A stretch of 64,000 nt of DNA. Source: Synergistaceae bacterium (GTDB lineage Bacteria; Synergistota; Synergistia; Synergistales; Aminobacteriaceae). Below are positions 26,236 to 34,803 of this stretch, in pieces. Position 1 is the stretch's first letter. Each line of letters begins with the position of its first letter. A program made the translations under genes and the position numbers. The notes under the pieces were generated by a model that was not told the DNA's origin, searched no databases, and saw only the letters and a program-made list of their open reading frames with translations. The stretch is taken from the NCBI GenBank assembly GCA_017540085.1, contig JAFYBQ010000021.1:44829-108828 (forward strand). The letters are read 5' to 3'.

Positions 26236-26786
26236 AACCCGAATATTATCCCTACAGCCGCGGACAGCGCAATCCAGACTGTAGGGTGAAATTTTTCCGT
26301 GAACTTTACGCCGTGAGTCAGCACAAGGAGAATCACCGCCAGTATTGCCGCCTTCACGTTAAGCGTATTGCTGAAGCTCCCTCCGAAAAACACAACACGC
26401 GCAAGAATGAGTCCCGCCGCCGTAATCATGGCCGAGCTTGCCGGGCGAAGTCCGTAAAATGCTCCGAGAACGTATCTATTCTCGTGGAATTTCGACAGGA
26501 ACGCCGCCACAAGCAAAATCACAATAACGCTCGGTGTAATGAGTCCGATTGTAGCAGTAACAGCACCCGGAATCCCCGCCGTGATATAGCCCGCATATGT
26601 CGCCATGTTCACACCGATGGGGCCGGGAGTCGATTCCGAGACCGCTATCATGTCCGCTAAATGTCCGTGAGTGAACCAGCCTGTGCGGTCTGAAATGTCG
26701 TAAAGGAACGGAAGAGTCGCCATTCCTCCGCCGACAGCAAATAATCCCGTCTGAAAAAATTCCCAGAACAATTTGATGTAAAGCAT
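26232..26786 (-). CDS. Chromate transporter family protein, second half-size subunit
   Basis: The ATG at 26786 overlaps the stop of the upstream partner as TAATG, so translation is coupled. The 184-residue product has about six hydrophobic segments and the CHR signature FFQTGLFAVGGGMATLPFLYD, then SESTPGPIGVNMATYAG. Short CHR proteins work as pairs inserted in opposite orientation. Despite the name, many transport other anions; the substrate here is unknown. An upstream in-frame start would add about 41 residues overlapping the partner gene and has no good site. Confidence 0.85.
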   Translation of the reverse strand: MLYIKLFWEFFQTGLFAVGGGMATLPFLYDISDRTGWFTHGHLADMIAVSESTPGPIGVNMATYAGYITAGIPGAVTATIGLITPSVIVILLVAAFLSKFHENRYVLGAFYGLRPASSAMITAAGLILARVVFFGGSFSNTLNVKAAILAVILLVLTHGVKFTEKFHPTVWIALSAAVGIIFGF

Positions 26787-27322
26787 TAATTTTTCACCAT
26801 CACTTTCAGGATTATTCCGGCGAGTCCCGCTATGACAACGAAAATTACGGGCGACACTTTCAGGAATATAGACCCCGCGAGAATAAGCAGGTATATTCCC
26901 AGAGTCCAAATGTCAATTATCGACTTGCTGAAGAGTTTTGCTACGGCGTTGAAGATCAAGACGCACACGCAGACACGGACTCCCGCGAAAGCATGAGCTA
27001 CCAATTCAAGCGAGGAATAAGCCTCAATGACTCCCGCAAGAAGAGTGATTATTACGACTGACGGGAAAACGACTCCCAATGTCGCAACGACTCCGCCCAA
27101 ATTCCCTGCAACTTTCCGCCCGATGAATGTCCCGACATTTACGGCGATGACTCCGGGCGTGCATTGTCCGAGCGCGTAATAGTCTGCAAGCTCTTCATCT
27201 GTTCCCCATTTCTTGTTCTCGACAATCTCGCGCTGCAGTATCGGGAGCATCGCATAGCCTCCGCCGAATGTTACAGCCCCGATTTTCGCGAACGTAACGA
27301 ACAAGTCAATCAATATCTTCAT
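26786..27322 (-). CDS. Chromate transporter family protein, first half-size subunit
   Basis: A 178-residue membrane protein with the CHR N-terminal signature KIGAVTFGGGYAMLPILQRE and the ALGQCTPGVIAVNVGTFIG block. It pairs with the next gene, whose start overlaps this stop. The start at 27322 follows AAGGGA. A 44-residue frame with its own Shine-Dalgarno site ends one base before this start. The two half-size genes together probably form one anion transporter. Confidence 0.87.
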   Translation of the reverse strand: MKILIDLFVTFAKIGAVTFGGGYAMLPILQREIVENKKWGTDEELADYYALGQCTPGVIAVNVGTFIGRKVAGNLGGVVATLGVVFPSVVIITLLAGVIEAYSSLELVAHAFAGVRVCVCVLIFNAVAKLFSKSIIDIWTLGIYLLILAGSIFLKVSPVIFVVIAGLAGIILKVMVKN

Positions 27323-27323
27323 G

Positions 27324-27458
27324 CTAATATCCCTTTATGTTTCTCTGCAAGTCCATCATAACGACACAGCCCGGCCTGACGCGCCGGATCACTTTCCGCA
27401 TGTCTTCTTCAGGAATCGCGGCAAGAAGCAGCGCAAGAACCGTGAAAAATTTTTGCAT
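27324..27458 (-). CDS. Possible 44-residue small protein upstream of the CHR pair
   Basis: GAGGAG lies about 10 bases before the ATG at 27458. The product starts MQKFFTVLALLLAAIP, like a signal peptide or short membrane helix, and continues with a basic stretch RKVIRRVRPG. The stop codon is one base from the start of the first CHR subunit, so ribosomes could pass on. It may be a remnant of a secreted protein that now serves as a coupled leader. No homologue is recognised. Confidence 0.4.
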   Translation of the reverse strand: MQKFFTVLALLLAAIPEEDMRKVIRRVRPGCVVMMDLQRNIKGY

Positions 27459-27540
27459 CGTGAAAAATTCTCCTCTTTGTTAAAATTTAAATTATGATAA
27501 TCTTAGCATGAAATTTTTTCCGAAAGGCTGATTGTTATTC

Positions 27541-29112
27541 ATGAAGTCAAAAATTGCGCTCTCAATCATCATTTCTCTTTTCTTTTTCTCAGACGCACAC
27601 GCAGCATCACTCCGCGAAAAATTGCTTGACATTGACGGTGTAATATCCGTTGACGTTGTAGAGCAGAAGACGAAAGTTTTTGCCGAGAAATATATTCTCA
27701 CTCTCTCACAGCCGGTTGACTGGTCAGACCCGGACTCGGCCATGTTCCCGCAGAGAGTCGAAATCGGTTATCAGTCCGACACAAGCCCGAATGTTTTCTA
27801 CGTTCCGGGATATTTGCTCTATAACAGTTCATTTCCGAACGATGACCGCCAAGAGATTGTGAAAATGTACAACGCAAACATGATAAAGCCGGAGTACAGA
27901 TTTTTCGGCAAATCCCTCCCCGAAGGCTTGTCGAACGACTCCACAGATTTATGGCAGCACCTCACGGACGAGAACGCCTCGCATGATTTTCACAGGATAA
28001 TTTCTGAGCTGAAAGATATTCTGTCGGGAAAATGGGTTTTCGCAGGGGCCAGCAAGGGAGGACAAGCCGCAATGGTATTCGCCTCATATTATCCCGATGA
28101 CGCGGATATTTACGTGTCGAGCGTTGCTCCTTTCGGTGATGAGACTGACGGGAAATTCACGCGCTATCTTTACGAGGAAATCGGCGATGAGAAATACGGC
28201 GCGGAACAGGCAGCAAAATACCGCGCGGAGATTCTCGAATTTCAGGTTGAAGCCGTCAAAAACCGTGAGTACCTGCAAAATTATTTCTGGAATGTAGTCG
28301 AGTCAGAAGACATAAAAATGAGGCCGTACGTAACAAAAGAGATACTCTTTGACATGATACTTCTTGAGTTTGCTGTTTCAGTGTGGCAGTACGATCAGAA
28401 ATTTGACGAGCTTGAGAAAGTGCTTGCAATGCCGCGAGAAGATGACCCGTCAACCGAAATCAACGAGAATCAGAAATTTCTTGACGCGGTAATTCAGCAA
28501 ATCAAATCCGCAAACGTAAGCCCAAATATTTGGTCAGTGAATTACTTGCTGCCGTATTACATTCAGTCGGCCAAAGAAAACGGCGAGCATGATTATTACT
28601 TCACGCATTTGCGGAATGCTCTTGCGTCTGACGGAAGCGGGGCGGCACTTTCTGTTACGCCGGAAATGGAGAAGGATATACTTTTCAGGATGGTATTCAC
28701 GGATGAGCAGTTCAGCGCGTTCAAATTTTCGCCCGCAACACGTAACAGGGTCTATGATTTTCTCGCATCGACAGACAGAAGAGTCTTAATCCTCTACAGC
28801 AAATCGGATCCGTGGTACTCTCTCCATGTCCCGGAATTTGACGATAATCCCAACATTTATTATTTTGCGGACGCGGGGCAGTCTCACAGATTAAGGATTG
28901 AGAATATGCCGAATTACATGTTTTACGAAACTGTTGCGCTTCTTGATAATGCCCTCGGCGTGTCGTATTTCAGGGAAGGCAAAGGCACCAGCAGCGGCTG
29001 TAATTTCACGGGAGCGGGATTGATTCTGATGATGATATTGCTGACGCGGATTTACCGCCGGAAGTATTTGCACATTTCCGCAAGCACACACGAATTACAC
29101 GCGGGCTTCTGA
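27541..29112 (+). CDS. Secreted S37-like (PS-10) peptidase with Synerg-CTERM-type tail
   Basis: A 523-residue exported serine peptidase-like protein. The signal peptide ends DAHA near residue 21; an upstream TTG at 27532 is also possible and lies closer to AAAGG. The nucleophile elbow is GASKGG, the hallmark of S37 tripeptidyl aminopeptidases, with a late DAGQSHR as the likely catalytic His and YSKSDPWY as the Asp region. Near the C-terminus, SSGC precedes the hydrophobic helix GLILMMILL and RIYRRK, the layout of a Synerg-CTERM sorting signal. About 15 extra residues follow the basic cluster and overlap nth by 61 bases. It would be processed at the envelope. Confidence 0.82.
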   Translation: MKSKIALSIIISLFFFSDAHAASLREKLLDIDGVISVDVVEQKTKVFAEKYILTLSQPVDWSDPDSAMFPQRVEIGYQSDTSPNVFYVPGYLLYNSSFPNDDRQEIVKMYNANMIKPEYRFFGKSLPEGLSNDSTDLWQHLTDENASHDFHRIISELKDILSGKWVFAGASKGGQAAMVFASYYPDDADIYVSSVAPFGDETDGKFTRYLYEEIGDEKYGAEQAAKYRAEILEFQVEAVKNREYLQNYFWNVVESEDIKMRPYVTKEILFDMILLEFAVSVWQYDQKFDELEKVLAMPREDDPSTEINENQKFLDAVIQQIKSANVSPNIWSVNYLLPYYIQSAKENGEHDYYFTHLRNALASDGSGAALSVTPEMEKDILFRMVFTDEQFSAFKFSPATRNRVYDFLASTDRRVLILYSKSDPWYSLHVPEFDDNPNIYYFADAGQSHRLRIENMPNYMFYETVALLDNALGVSYFREGKGTSSGCNFTGAGLILMMILLTRIYRRKYLHISASTHELHAGF

Positions 29113-29708
29113 GAACGGCACACCGCACGGCCGTGGGCTATCATGTTCACGTGTCCGCCGAGACAGCGCGGTGCAGGCACAATTCCTTCAAGCATACGGG
29201 AAATTTCCTCCGGGGATGACTTTTCCGGGGCGATTCCTGTACGGTGTGATATGCGTGTTATGTGGGTGTCGACAGGGAAAGCAGGAAGCCCGAAATCAAA
29301 CAGGAGAGTACATGCTACAGTCTTTGCGCCGACTCCCGGAAGGGCGCGCAGATATTCGCGGATAAATTCCCGGCCATGACCCGCAAGACTCCGTATAGAG
29401 TACTCGCCGAAATCATCATGAATCCTGCTGAGTATCGTTATGATTCGCCCGGCTTTTGTGTGAGCGAGTCCGGCTGTGCGGATAGCGTCCTCAAGTTTTG
29501 CGGCTCCTGCTGTCATTACGTCATGCCATGTGGGAAATTTTGCGCGGAGATTTTCATATGCCCGGTCGCGGTTGATGTCGTTCGTATTCTGTGAAAGCAC
29601 CGTAAGAATAAGCCCGTCGAGAGGCTCAGAATGTCCGAGCTCCGGCGGGTTTTGTTCGTTGCGGTACTGCGTCTCTAATGCGTCAAGAATGCGGATTATC
29701 TTGTTCAT
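29052..29708 (-). CDS. nth: Endonuclease III
   Basis: A 218-residue DNA glycosylase/AP lyase that removes oxidised pyrimidines. The helix-hairpin-helix LRALPGVGAKTVACTLL holds the catalytic Lys, and FPVDTHITRI holds the catalytic Asp. The 4Fe-4S ligands fit C-x6-C-x2-C-x5-C in the C-terminal CRSQKPACNSCVLAEMC. Length is typical. The gene is convergent with the S37 peptidase gene and their coding ends overlap by 61 bases, covering the last 20 or so residues of both proteins, including part of this cluster region. Confidence 0.92.
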   Translation of the reverse strand: MNKIIRILDALETQYRNEQNPPELGHSEPLDGLILTVLSQNTNDINRDRAYENLRAKFPTWHDVMTAGAAKLEDAIRTAGLAHTKAGRIITILSRIHDDFGEYSIRSLAGHGREFIREYLRALPGVGAKTVACTLLFDFGLPAFPVDTHITRISHRTGIAPEKSSPEEISRMLEGIVPAPRCLGGHVNMIAHGRAVCRSQKPACNSCVLAEMCKYFRR

Positions 29709-29757
29709 TTTGTGAGATGTTGCCCTCCTTCCGCGTACACTCCCTCATCTTTTATTA

Positions 29758-29820
29758 CAGACCCCCCTTCCGCTGTCGCTCCCTCCCCCTAATTTAGGGG
29801 GGATAAAGGGGGGTCAGAGG
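29758..29820. repeat. Palindromic dispersed repeat, copy A (reaches into the Lon-like gene)
   Basis: A unit of about 63 bases is bounded by CAGACCCCCC on the left and GGGGGGTCAG on the right. Its core at 29784-29820, read on the minus strand, matches 43361-43398 apart from a few changes (CCTCTGACCCCCCT, then ATCCCCCCTAA and TTAGGGGGA). It supplies the last codons and the stop of the Lon-like gene. Confidence 0.8.
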
Positions 29821-32251
29821 GAGGCTGCTGCTTTTTCTTTTTTCGGGGACTGCGTGAAAATCTCTTCTCTAGCCTCATTCCGTCCGACAGCATTTTTTTC
29901 AGGCGGGACTTCACTTTTCCGTGTACTGTCTTTTCGCTGAATGAGCCATCCTTGCGCTGTCTTCCTGCTGTTATCCCCGTGAGGATTTCGAGTCCCTCGT
30001 CAATATCCTTCACCGCCCACACCGAGAATTTTCCCTCTCTCACTGCGTCAATAACTTCATTGTTCAGCATGAGATGACGAACGTTAGACTCAGGAATCAT
30101 TACGCCCTGTTCCCCTGTAAGCCCGGAGATTTTGCAGTACTCGTAGAAGCCCTCTATTTTCTCGTTCACTCCTCCGATGGGCTGAACGTTCCCGAACTGG
30201 TCAACAGAACCCGTTACGGCTATTCCCTGCTTCAGGGGGAGTCCTGAGAGTGCCGACAGTATGCAGTAAAGCTCCGTTGATGACGCGCTGTCGCCCTCAA
30301 TCCCGGAATAATTCTGCTCAAACGTTATGTGAGCCGAAAGACTCAACGGCATATCCTGCGCGTATTTCCGTCCCAAGTAGCTCGACAGTATCATGAGGCC
30401 CTTGTTGTGAATCGGCCCTGTCATTTTGACCTCGCGCTCAATATTCACAACTCCCTCCTGACCCATGAAGACATTTGCCGTAATTCTTGACGGATGCCCG
30501 AAACGGTAATCGCCCAAATCTATAACGCTGAGACCGTTTATCTGCCCGACCTGACTCCCGCTTGTGTCGACACGTATAACACCGTCCCGGAACGCCCGCG
30601 ATAATTTTTCCTGATACAGTCCGAGCCTGTAATTTCTGTGATGTATCGCCCTCGTTACGTCTGAGCGTGTTACTGTCGCACCTTCCGCCCATGCGCTTGA
30701 CTCGGTGATTAATTCCCGGAGCCTGCCTGTTTCGACGGATAATAGATTCTGATCTTCCGCCTCGCGCCCTGCCCATTCTATTATTTCTGACAACGCCGGA
30801 GCGTCAAAGGGCTTCAGGTTTCTGATTTTCACATACTCAGCAACATAACGTGCCATTTTTCGCTCGTTTGCAGCTGTGCGGGGCATATCGTAGTCAAAGC
30901 TGGCCTTAACTTTGAAGATTTTCCCGAACTCAGCATCATAATATTGCAGAAGCTCATATATATACGCTGTCCCGGTCATTATGATTTTGAGGCTGATGGG
31001 AATTGCTGACGGCCTCAATGATGATACAGGCAATGCGCCGTACTGCTCGCCGAGATTCTCAATTGAAGCCGAGCCTGTCCGCAGGATTCTTTTGACCGAC
31101 TCCCACGCCATGAAGTTCATCAATACTTTCTCCGCGTCAAGAACGAGGAATCCCCCGTTGGCCTTGTGGAACGCCCCCGCCAATATCCGCCGGAAGTCTG
31201 TGTACAAATATCCCTGATGGCTTTCGTATTCGACACGCCCGGAAAGATTGTAGTATGTCGGATTAGTCTCCCAAATCACCGGCGCACCTTTTGATGGGTC
31301 ATTGCTGACGAACAAATTAGCCTGGTAGCGCGTGAAGTCAACTTCTGCATTCTCTTCCCTCGCCGCCGTAACGAACGCCCCGAAATTCTCGATGATGTCA
31401 TCCGTCATTGCGTCAAACCACTTCATGAGAGCGTCATTGCCCGCGTATTTGCCGCGAATCTCGTCCATCACGGGGGAGATTGCTACCCGGCACATGTCCG
31501 CGTCAAGCCTGCTGAGTGTCTCTTTCAGGGCCTTCTCCATGTCGCGAATCTCACGCATTCCCGAAACAGTACGCTGTGAGATTTTCTCGCTCTTTGCCTG
31601 ATACTTTTTCTGCGTCTTGTCGTCAAGTGCTTCATACTCTTCCGGTTTAAGCTCGCGGGTTATGGGTTTGCCGTCCTCGTCCTTGTCTTTGATGAGGGGG
31701 ATATTCACGAATCCCTGCGGGGTTCTCTTGAGGCTGAAATGTTCACGCTCGGCGCGGGCTTTCAGCTTGTCCATGATTGCCCCGGCTTTCTCCTGAAACT
31801 CTTTTATGTGGCGGGCTTTCGTCTCCTCGTACTGGCTCTGCTCAAATGCCCGGCTGATTACTGTCTTCAAGTCCTTCAATAATTCGTCAAGATCATCGGA
31901 TAACTTTTTCCCTTTTCCGGCTGGAACTGACACCGCGAGAGGCTCACCGGGCTTTGCGAAATTGTAGAGATACAGCCAGTCATCCGGCGCGGGAAGACTC
32001 CCGGCCATGTCGTTTAACCGCTCAAGAACATAGCTCGTTCTCCCGCTTCCGGGCTGTCCCACAACAAATATATTGTAGCCGCGACCGTCAACCCTCAAGC
32101 CGAACTCCATCGACTCAAAGGCTCTCTGCTGTCCGATTAAAGGCTCAGGCTTTCGGGATTTCGTCAAGGGTATATCGTCTGTCGTTGAAATTTTCCATGT
32201 CTCTGAAGGCTTAACCTTCCTCAGTTTTTCGGGTAATAATTTATTCGTCAA
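29789..32251 (-). CDS. Lon-like ATP-dependent protease (AAA_32/LonB-related)
   Basis: An 820-residue protein. The Walker A motif GQPGSGRTS is near residue 65 and a coiled-coil insert occupies about 120-260. The Walker B-like GGFLVLDAEKVL follows, then an AAA lid. The C-terminal Lon protease domain has the catalytic Ser in EGDSASST and the Lys in GGVNEKIEGF. This is the Lon-related family with degenerate AAA and no N-terminal LAN domain; substrates are unknown. The start is TTG at 32251 behind AGGAG. The last residues, PPSDPPLSPLN, are encoded by a palindromic repeat, so the tail has been altered by its insertion. Confidence 0.9.
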   Translation of the reverse strand: MTNKLLPEKLRKVKPSETWKISTTDDIPLTKSRKPEPLIGQQRAFESMEFGLRVDGRGYNIFVVGQPGSGRTSYVLERLNDMAGSLPAPDDWLYLYNFAKPGEPLAVSVPAGKGKKLSDDLDELLKDLKTVISRAFEQSQYEETKARHIKEFQEKAGAIMDKLKARAEREHFSLKRTPQGFVNIPLIKDKDEDGKPITRELKPEEYEALDDKTQKKYQAKSEKISQRTVSGMREIRDMEKALKETLSRLDADMCRVAISPVMDEIRGKYAGNDALMKWFDAMTDDIIENFGAFVTAAREENAEVDFTRYQANLFVSNDPSKGAPVIWETNPTYYNLSGRVEYESHQGYLYTDFRRILAGAFHKANGGFLVLDAEKVLMNFMAWESVKRILRTGSASIENLGEQYGALPVSSLRPSAIPISLKIIMTGTAYIYELLQYYDAEFGKIFKVKASFDYDMPRTAANERKMARYVAEYVKIRNLKPFDAPALSEIIEWAGREAEDQNLLSVETGRLRELITESSAWAEGATVTRSDVTRAIHHRNYRLGLYQEKLSRAFRDGVIRVDTSGSQVGQINGLSVIDLGDYRFGHPSRITANVFMGQEGVVNIEREVKMTGPIHNKGLMILSSYLGRKYAQDMPLSLSAHITFEQNYSGIEGDSASSTELYCILSALSGLPLKQGIAVTGSVDQFGNVQPIGGVNEKIEGFYEYCKISGLTGEQGVMIPESNVRHLMLNNEVIDAVREGKFSVWAVKDIDEGLEILTGITAGRQRKDGSFSEKTVHGKVKSRLKKMLSDGMRLEKRFSRSPRKKKKQQPPSDPPLSPLN

Positions 32252-32260
32252 ATCGTTCTC

Positions 32261-33115
32261 CTATTCTGTAAGGCATTTATTCGCCGCTAATGTCTCTATC
32301 ACTGACTCGTCGTCAGCCTCCATCATAATACCGCTCATTCTCTCATACTCCTCATATCCGCCGAAAGCGTCAAGGACATCAAGCATATATTCCCGCTCCC
32401 GGCCGTCAAATCTGTTTGTCAGAAGCCCGAAAAGCGCAGTACCCCGCGTGAACCATTCCCGGAAATCGTCGGACATGTTCACGACATCAGAATATATCAG
32501 CGCGAAATCAAAATCCCCGTTGTCGTCTCCGTCTTCCGGCTCTCCGTAATATCCCAGCATGTAGAACGGGACATCAGGCGCAATAATCAGAGCGTCCCAG
32601 AACATATTAGCGCAGAGAGATTTATTGCCGGAAGTCATCCACGCCGCAATCAGCCGCGAATACGCCCAAGCAAGCCCGTGTGTTTCGTCCTTCATCGTGA
32701 GGGCTAATATCTTCTGCCATTTACACAGCCCGATTAACGCACGGTAATGCAGGGACTTTATATCGTCCTCGCTGTCGGGGTCATTAAGGGACTTCATTGC
32801 CGACTCACACGCCGCGAGCATGGCCGGGAAATTCCGCATGATGAGATAGGTATATGCCAGTCTGTAATTCACCGAGAACGATAAATCTTCCTTTTCGCCG
32901 GGCTGATAGTTTCTCTCATCGTCAAGGGACTTCAGTGCGCGCAGAAGGGTATTCATTCGTTCGCCGTCCGAGTCTGTGTTGTCTGCGATGATGATTAGTG
33001 CCTCTGTGCATTCGGGGACAGCCTCAAGGACTTTCCGCGCCAATGATACCGCCTTTGTGCTTGTGGGACTGTTCCACGCCTCATTGAGGAGGTCTGCTGT
33101 TCTGTCGTCATACAT
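32261..33115 (-). CDS. Helical-repeat protein of unknown family (TPR-like)
   Basis: A 284-residue soluble acidic protein. The sequence reads as successive helix pairs with TPR-like spacing (for example LARKVLEAVPECTEALIIIA, then YRLAYTYLIMRNFPAMLAAC), so it is probably a protein-interaction scaffold. There is no signal peptide. The start is 2 bases after the stop of the upstream secreted-protein gene, and its end is 9 bases before the start codon of the Lon-like gene, so all three are probably co-transcribed. It could be an adaptor for that protease, but this is only contextual. Confidence 0.7.
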   Translation of the reverse strand: MYDDRTADLLNEAWNSPTSTKAVSLARKVLEAVPECTEALIIIADNTDSDGERMNTLLRALKSLDDERNYQPGEKEDLSFSVNYRLAYTYLIMRNFPAMLAACESAMKSLNDPDSEDDIKSLHYRALIGLCKWQKILALTMKDETHGLAWAYSRLIAAWMTSGNKSLCANMFWDALIIAPDVPFYMLGYYGEPEDGDDNGDFDFALIYSDVVNMSDDFREWFTRGTALFGLLTNRFDGREREYMLDVLDAFGGYEEYERMSGIMMEADDESVIETLAANKCLTE

Positions 33116-33117
33116 GG

Positions 33118-33966
33118 CTAATCAACGTCCCATTGCCCCTCGTTGCGGGTAGGTTCCTGCGGGCCTGTGTTGGTCTCTGTTGTCGTGCTGGTCTCGCTGA
33201 TTGTCGTTGTGGCTGACTCCTGAATGTCGCGCCCTCCGTCATAGCCGTATGCTTTGAGGCTGTCGAGAATCACGCGCCCTCCCCATATAAGTCCCCACTG
33301 CCGCGCAAGGTCTGCCACTTCTACAGGTTCTCCGCCGTAATAGTATGCATTATTTTTCCTGAGACGGTTAGCTACCCACGGACCAATGCGCTTTATCATC
33401 TGATAGGTGTATTCGCCAGGGCGGGGTTCAAACCTGTGCCATTTGTCGCCGAGCCATATATATATCCCCGGCCTTTGTGTGTGCCATGCTATTATCGTGT
33501 TCATGTAATCGGTATTGAGCCAGCCCATTCGGTTTATGCGCTTTCTGCGTATGCTGAGAAAATCCGGGCTGTCGAGCTTTCTGCCCCAGCTCCATACCGC
33601 CGCAATCCTCGCAAGCCCGGGAACACGCCCCGGAATCACTGAGCCTACGAGAATATTTGTCGGGGAAATTGCGCCGTCAATGCCTAACTGCCCGTATACC
33701 CATCTGTTTTCGGCAATCTGCGCCACGGGGAAGCCGTCAAATGTCGCGTACCATCCCGCAGGAAGGTCAGCAGGCCGCCATATCTCGAAATTCATCGCGT
33801 AAGCCTTCTGATATGCCGACATTACCGCCCCGCCGTATGACCTCGCCCCCTCAAGTATCACTCCGCCCGGACGGACTGTGAGTCTTTCAGCTCCGTGCGA
33901 AGGCTGTATCAGTGCCATAATGACAGCAGAAATTATCACCGCCGTTTTTATTCGCGAGGATAACAA
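33118..33966 (-). CDS. Secreted or anchored protein of unknown family with Thr-rich tail
   Basis: The TTG start at 33966 follows AGGTGA and gives a hydrophobic N-terminus (AVIISAVIMALIQ) with likely cleavage after SHG. The central part is rich in Trp, Tyr and Gly (WRPADLPAGWYATFDG, then YIWLGDKWHRFEP), as in carbohydrate- or wall-binding proteins, but I find no named domain. The last 35 residues form a Thr/Ser/Glu linker (TTTISETSTTTETNT), often seen before surface anchors, yet no anchor follows. It lies upstream of the helical-repeat gene. Confidence 0.65.
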   Translation of the reverse strand: MLSSRIKTAVIISAVIMALIQPSHGAERLTVRPGGVILEGARSYGGAVMSAYQKAYAMNFEIWRPADLPAGWYATFDGFPVAQIAENRWVYGQLGIDGAISPTNILVGSVIPGRVPGLARIAAVWSWGRKLDSPDFLSIRRKRINRMGWLNTDYMNTIIAWHTQRPGIYIWLGDKWHRFEPRPGEYTYQMIKRIGPWVANRLRKNNAYYYGGEPVEVADLARQWGLIWGGRVILDSLKAYGYDGGRDIQESATTTISETSTTTETNTGPQEPTRNEGQWDVD

Positions 33967-34020
33967 AATTTTTCACCTGCTCTTGCTGTTATTGTGTGTG
34001 ATTTTTCCCGCGTATTATAG

Positions 34021-34054
34021 CAAAAATATAGCCCCCTCATGTTTCAGAGAGGGC
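34021..34054 (-). terminator. Minus-strand intrinsic terminator after the M48 pair
   Basis: On the minus strand GAGAGGGC's complement at 34054-34047 pairs with that of GCCCCCTC at 34038-34031, with one mismatch. The following bases read TATATTTTTG. Confidence 0.7.
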
Positions 34055-34078
34055 AGAATATTTCAGGGTATGTTATTG

Positions 34079-34798
34079 CTATTTCACCCACTCGTTTTCT
34101 TTGTGCTTGGGTGATTTCGCTTTGGCCTTCCTGCTTTGTGATTTGCCTGATGATGATTTGACTTCTTTGCGCTCTTTTACTTCCTTTGCTTTTTCTTGGA
34201 GGTGCTGAAGTCTTCTGTCTGTCGGCGGATGTGAGTTGAACCCGTCAGGCTGTGTAATGTATTTGTGATCCTTAAACGCCTTCATTGCCCTGTAAAGGCC
34301 GTAGGGGTCATAGCCGGCTCTCCTGAGAAGCTCTGTGCCGTAGTCGTCCGCTTCAACTTCCTGCCCACGCGAGAATCCGCTCTCAGCAAGATTCGCGCCT
34401 ATCTGCCCGGCTGTCTGCGCCGCGACTCCGCCTATGCCGCCGATTCTCCCAAGAAGGGCACCGAGAATATTCCAGCCCACAGCCCGGGAGACTCCCTTGC
34501 TGTAATGTCCGAGTCTAACATGGCCGATTTCATGACCGAGTACCCCGGCTATTTCGTCCTCGGCGTTAAGTATTTTCATTAGCCCGGTCGTAACGTGGAC
34601 GCTGTAATTTTTCTCCGACTGGAATCTTACCCAAGCATTTGGCGAGTCCTGCTTCTCGTAGTTTATCGGCACTTCCTTGAATCCGTCAGCCTTGGCGATT
34701 CTCCTCCATGCCGACGCTACAATGTCCTTTGAGATTTCAGCATGGGCGCATGTGCATGACAACGCCGCAAATATTATCGCCGCAAAAATTTTACGCAT
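34079..34798 (-). CDS. Secreted M48-family metalloprotease with basic tail
   Basis: The ATG at 34798 follows AAGGTGATAATC, 5 bases after the stop of the upstream paralogue. The signal peptide ends CAHA at residue 20. The zinc motif HEIGH is at 89-93, with EVEADDYG as third ligand and a Gly-rich segment between. Unlike its two paralogues it carries about 35 extra C-terminal residues dominated by Lys, Ser and Glu (for example KSSSGKSQSRKAKAKS), which may bind an acidic partner such as LPS, nucleic acid or wall polymer. It is probably a periplasmic quality-control protease. Confidence 0.87.
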   Translation of the reverse strand: MRKIFAAIIFAALSCTCAHAEISKDIVASAWRRIAKADGFKEVPINYEKQDSPNAWVRFQSEKNYSVHVTTGLMKILNAEDEIAGVLGHEIGHVRLGHYSKGVSRAVGWNILGALLGRIGGIGGVAAQTAGQIGANLAESGFSRGQEVEADDYGTELLRRAGYDPYGLYRAMKAFKDHKYITQPDGFNSHPPTDRRLQHLQEKAKEVKERKEVKSSSGKSQSRKAKAKSPKHKENEWVK

Positions 34799-34803
34799 GA
34801 TTA

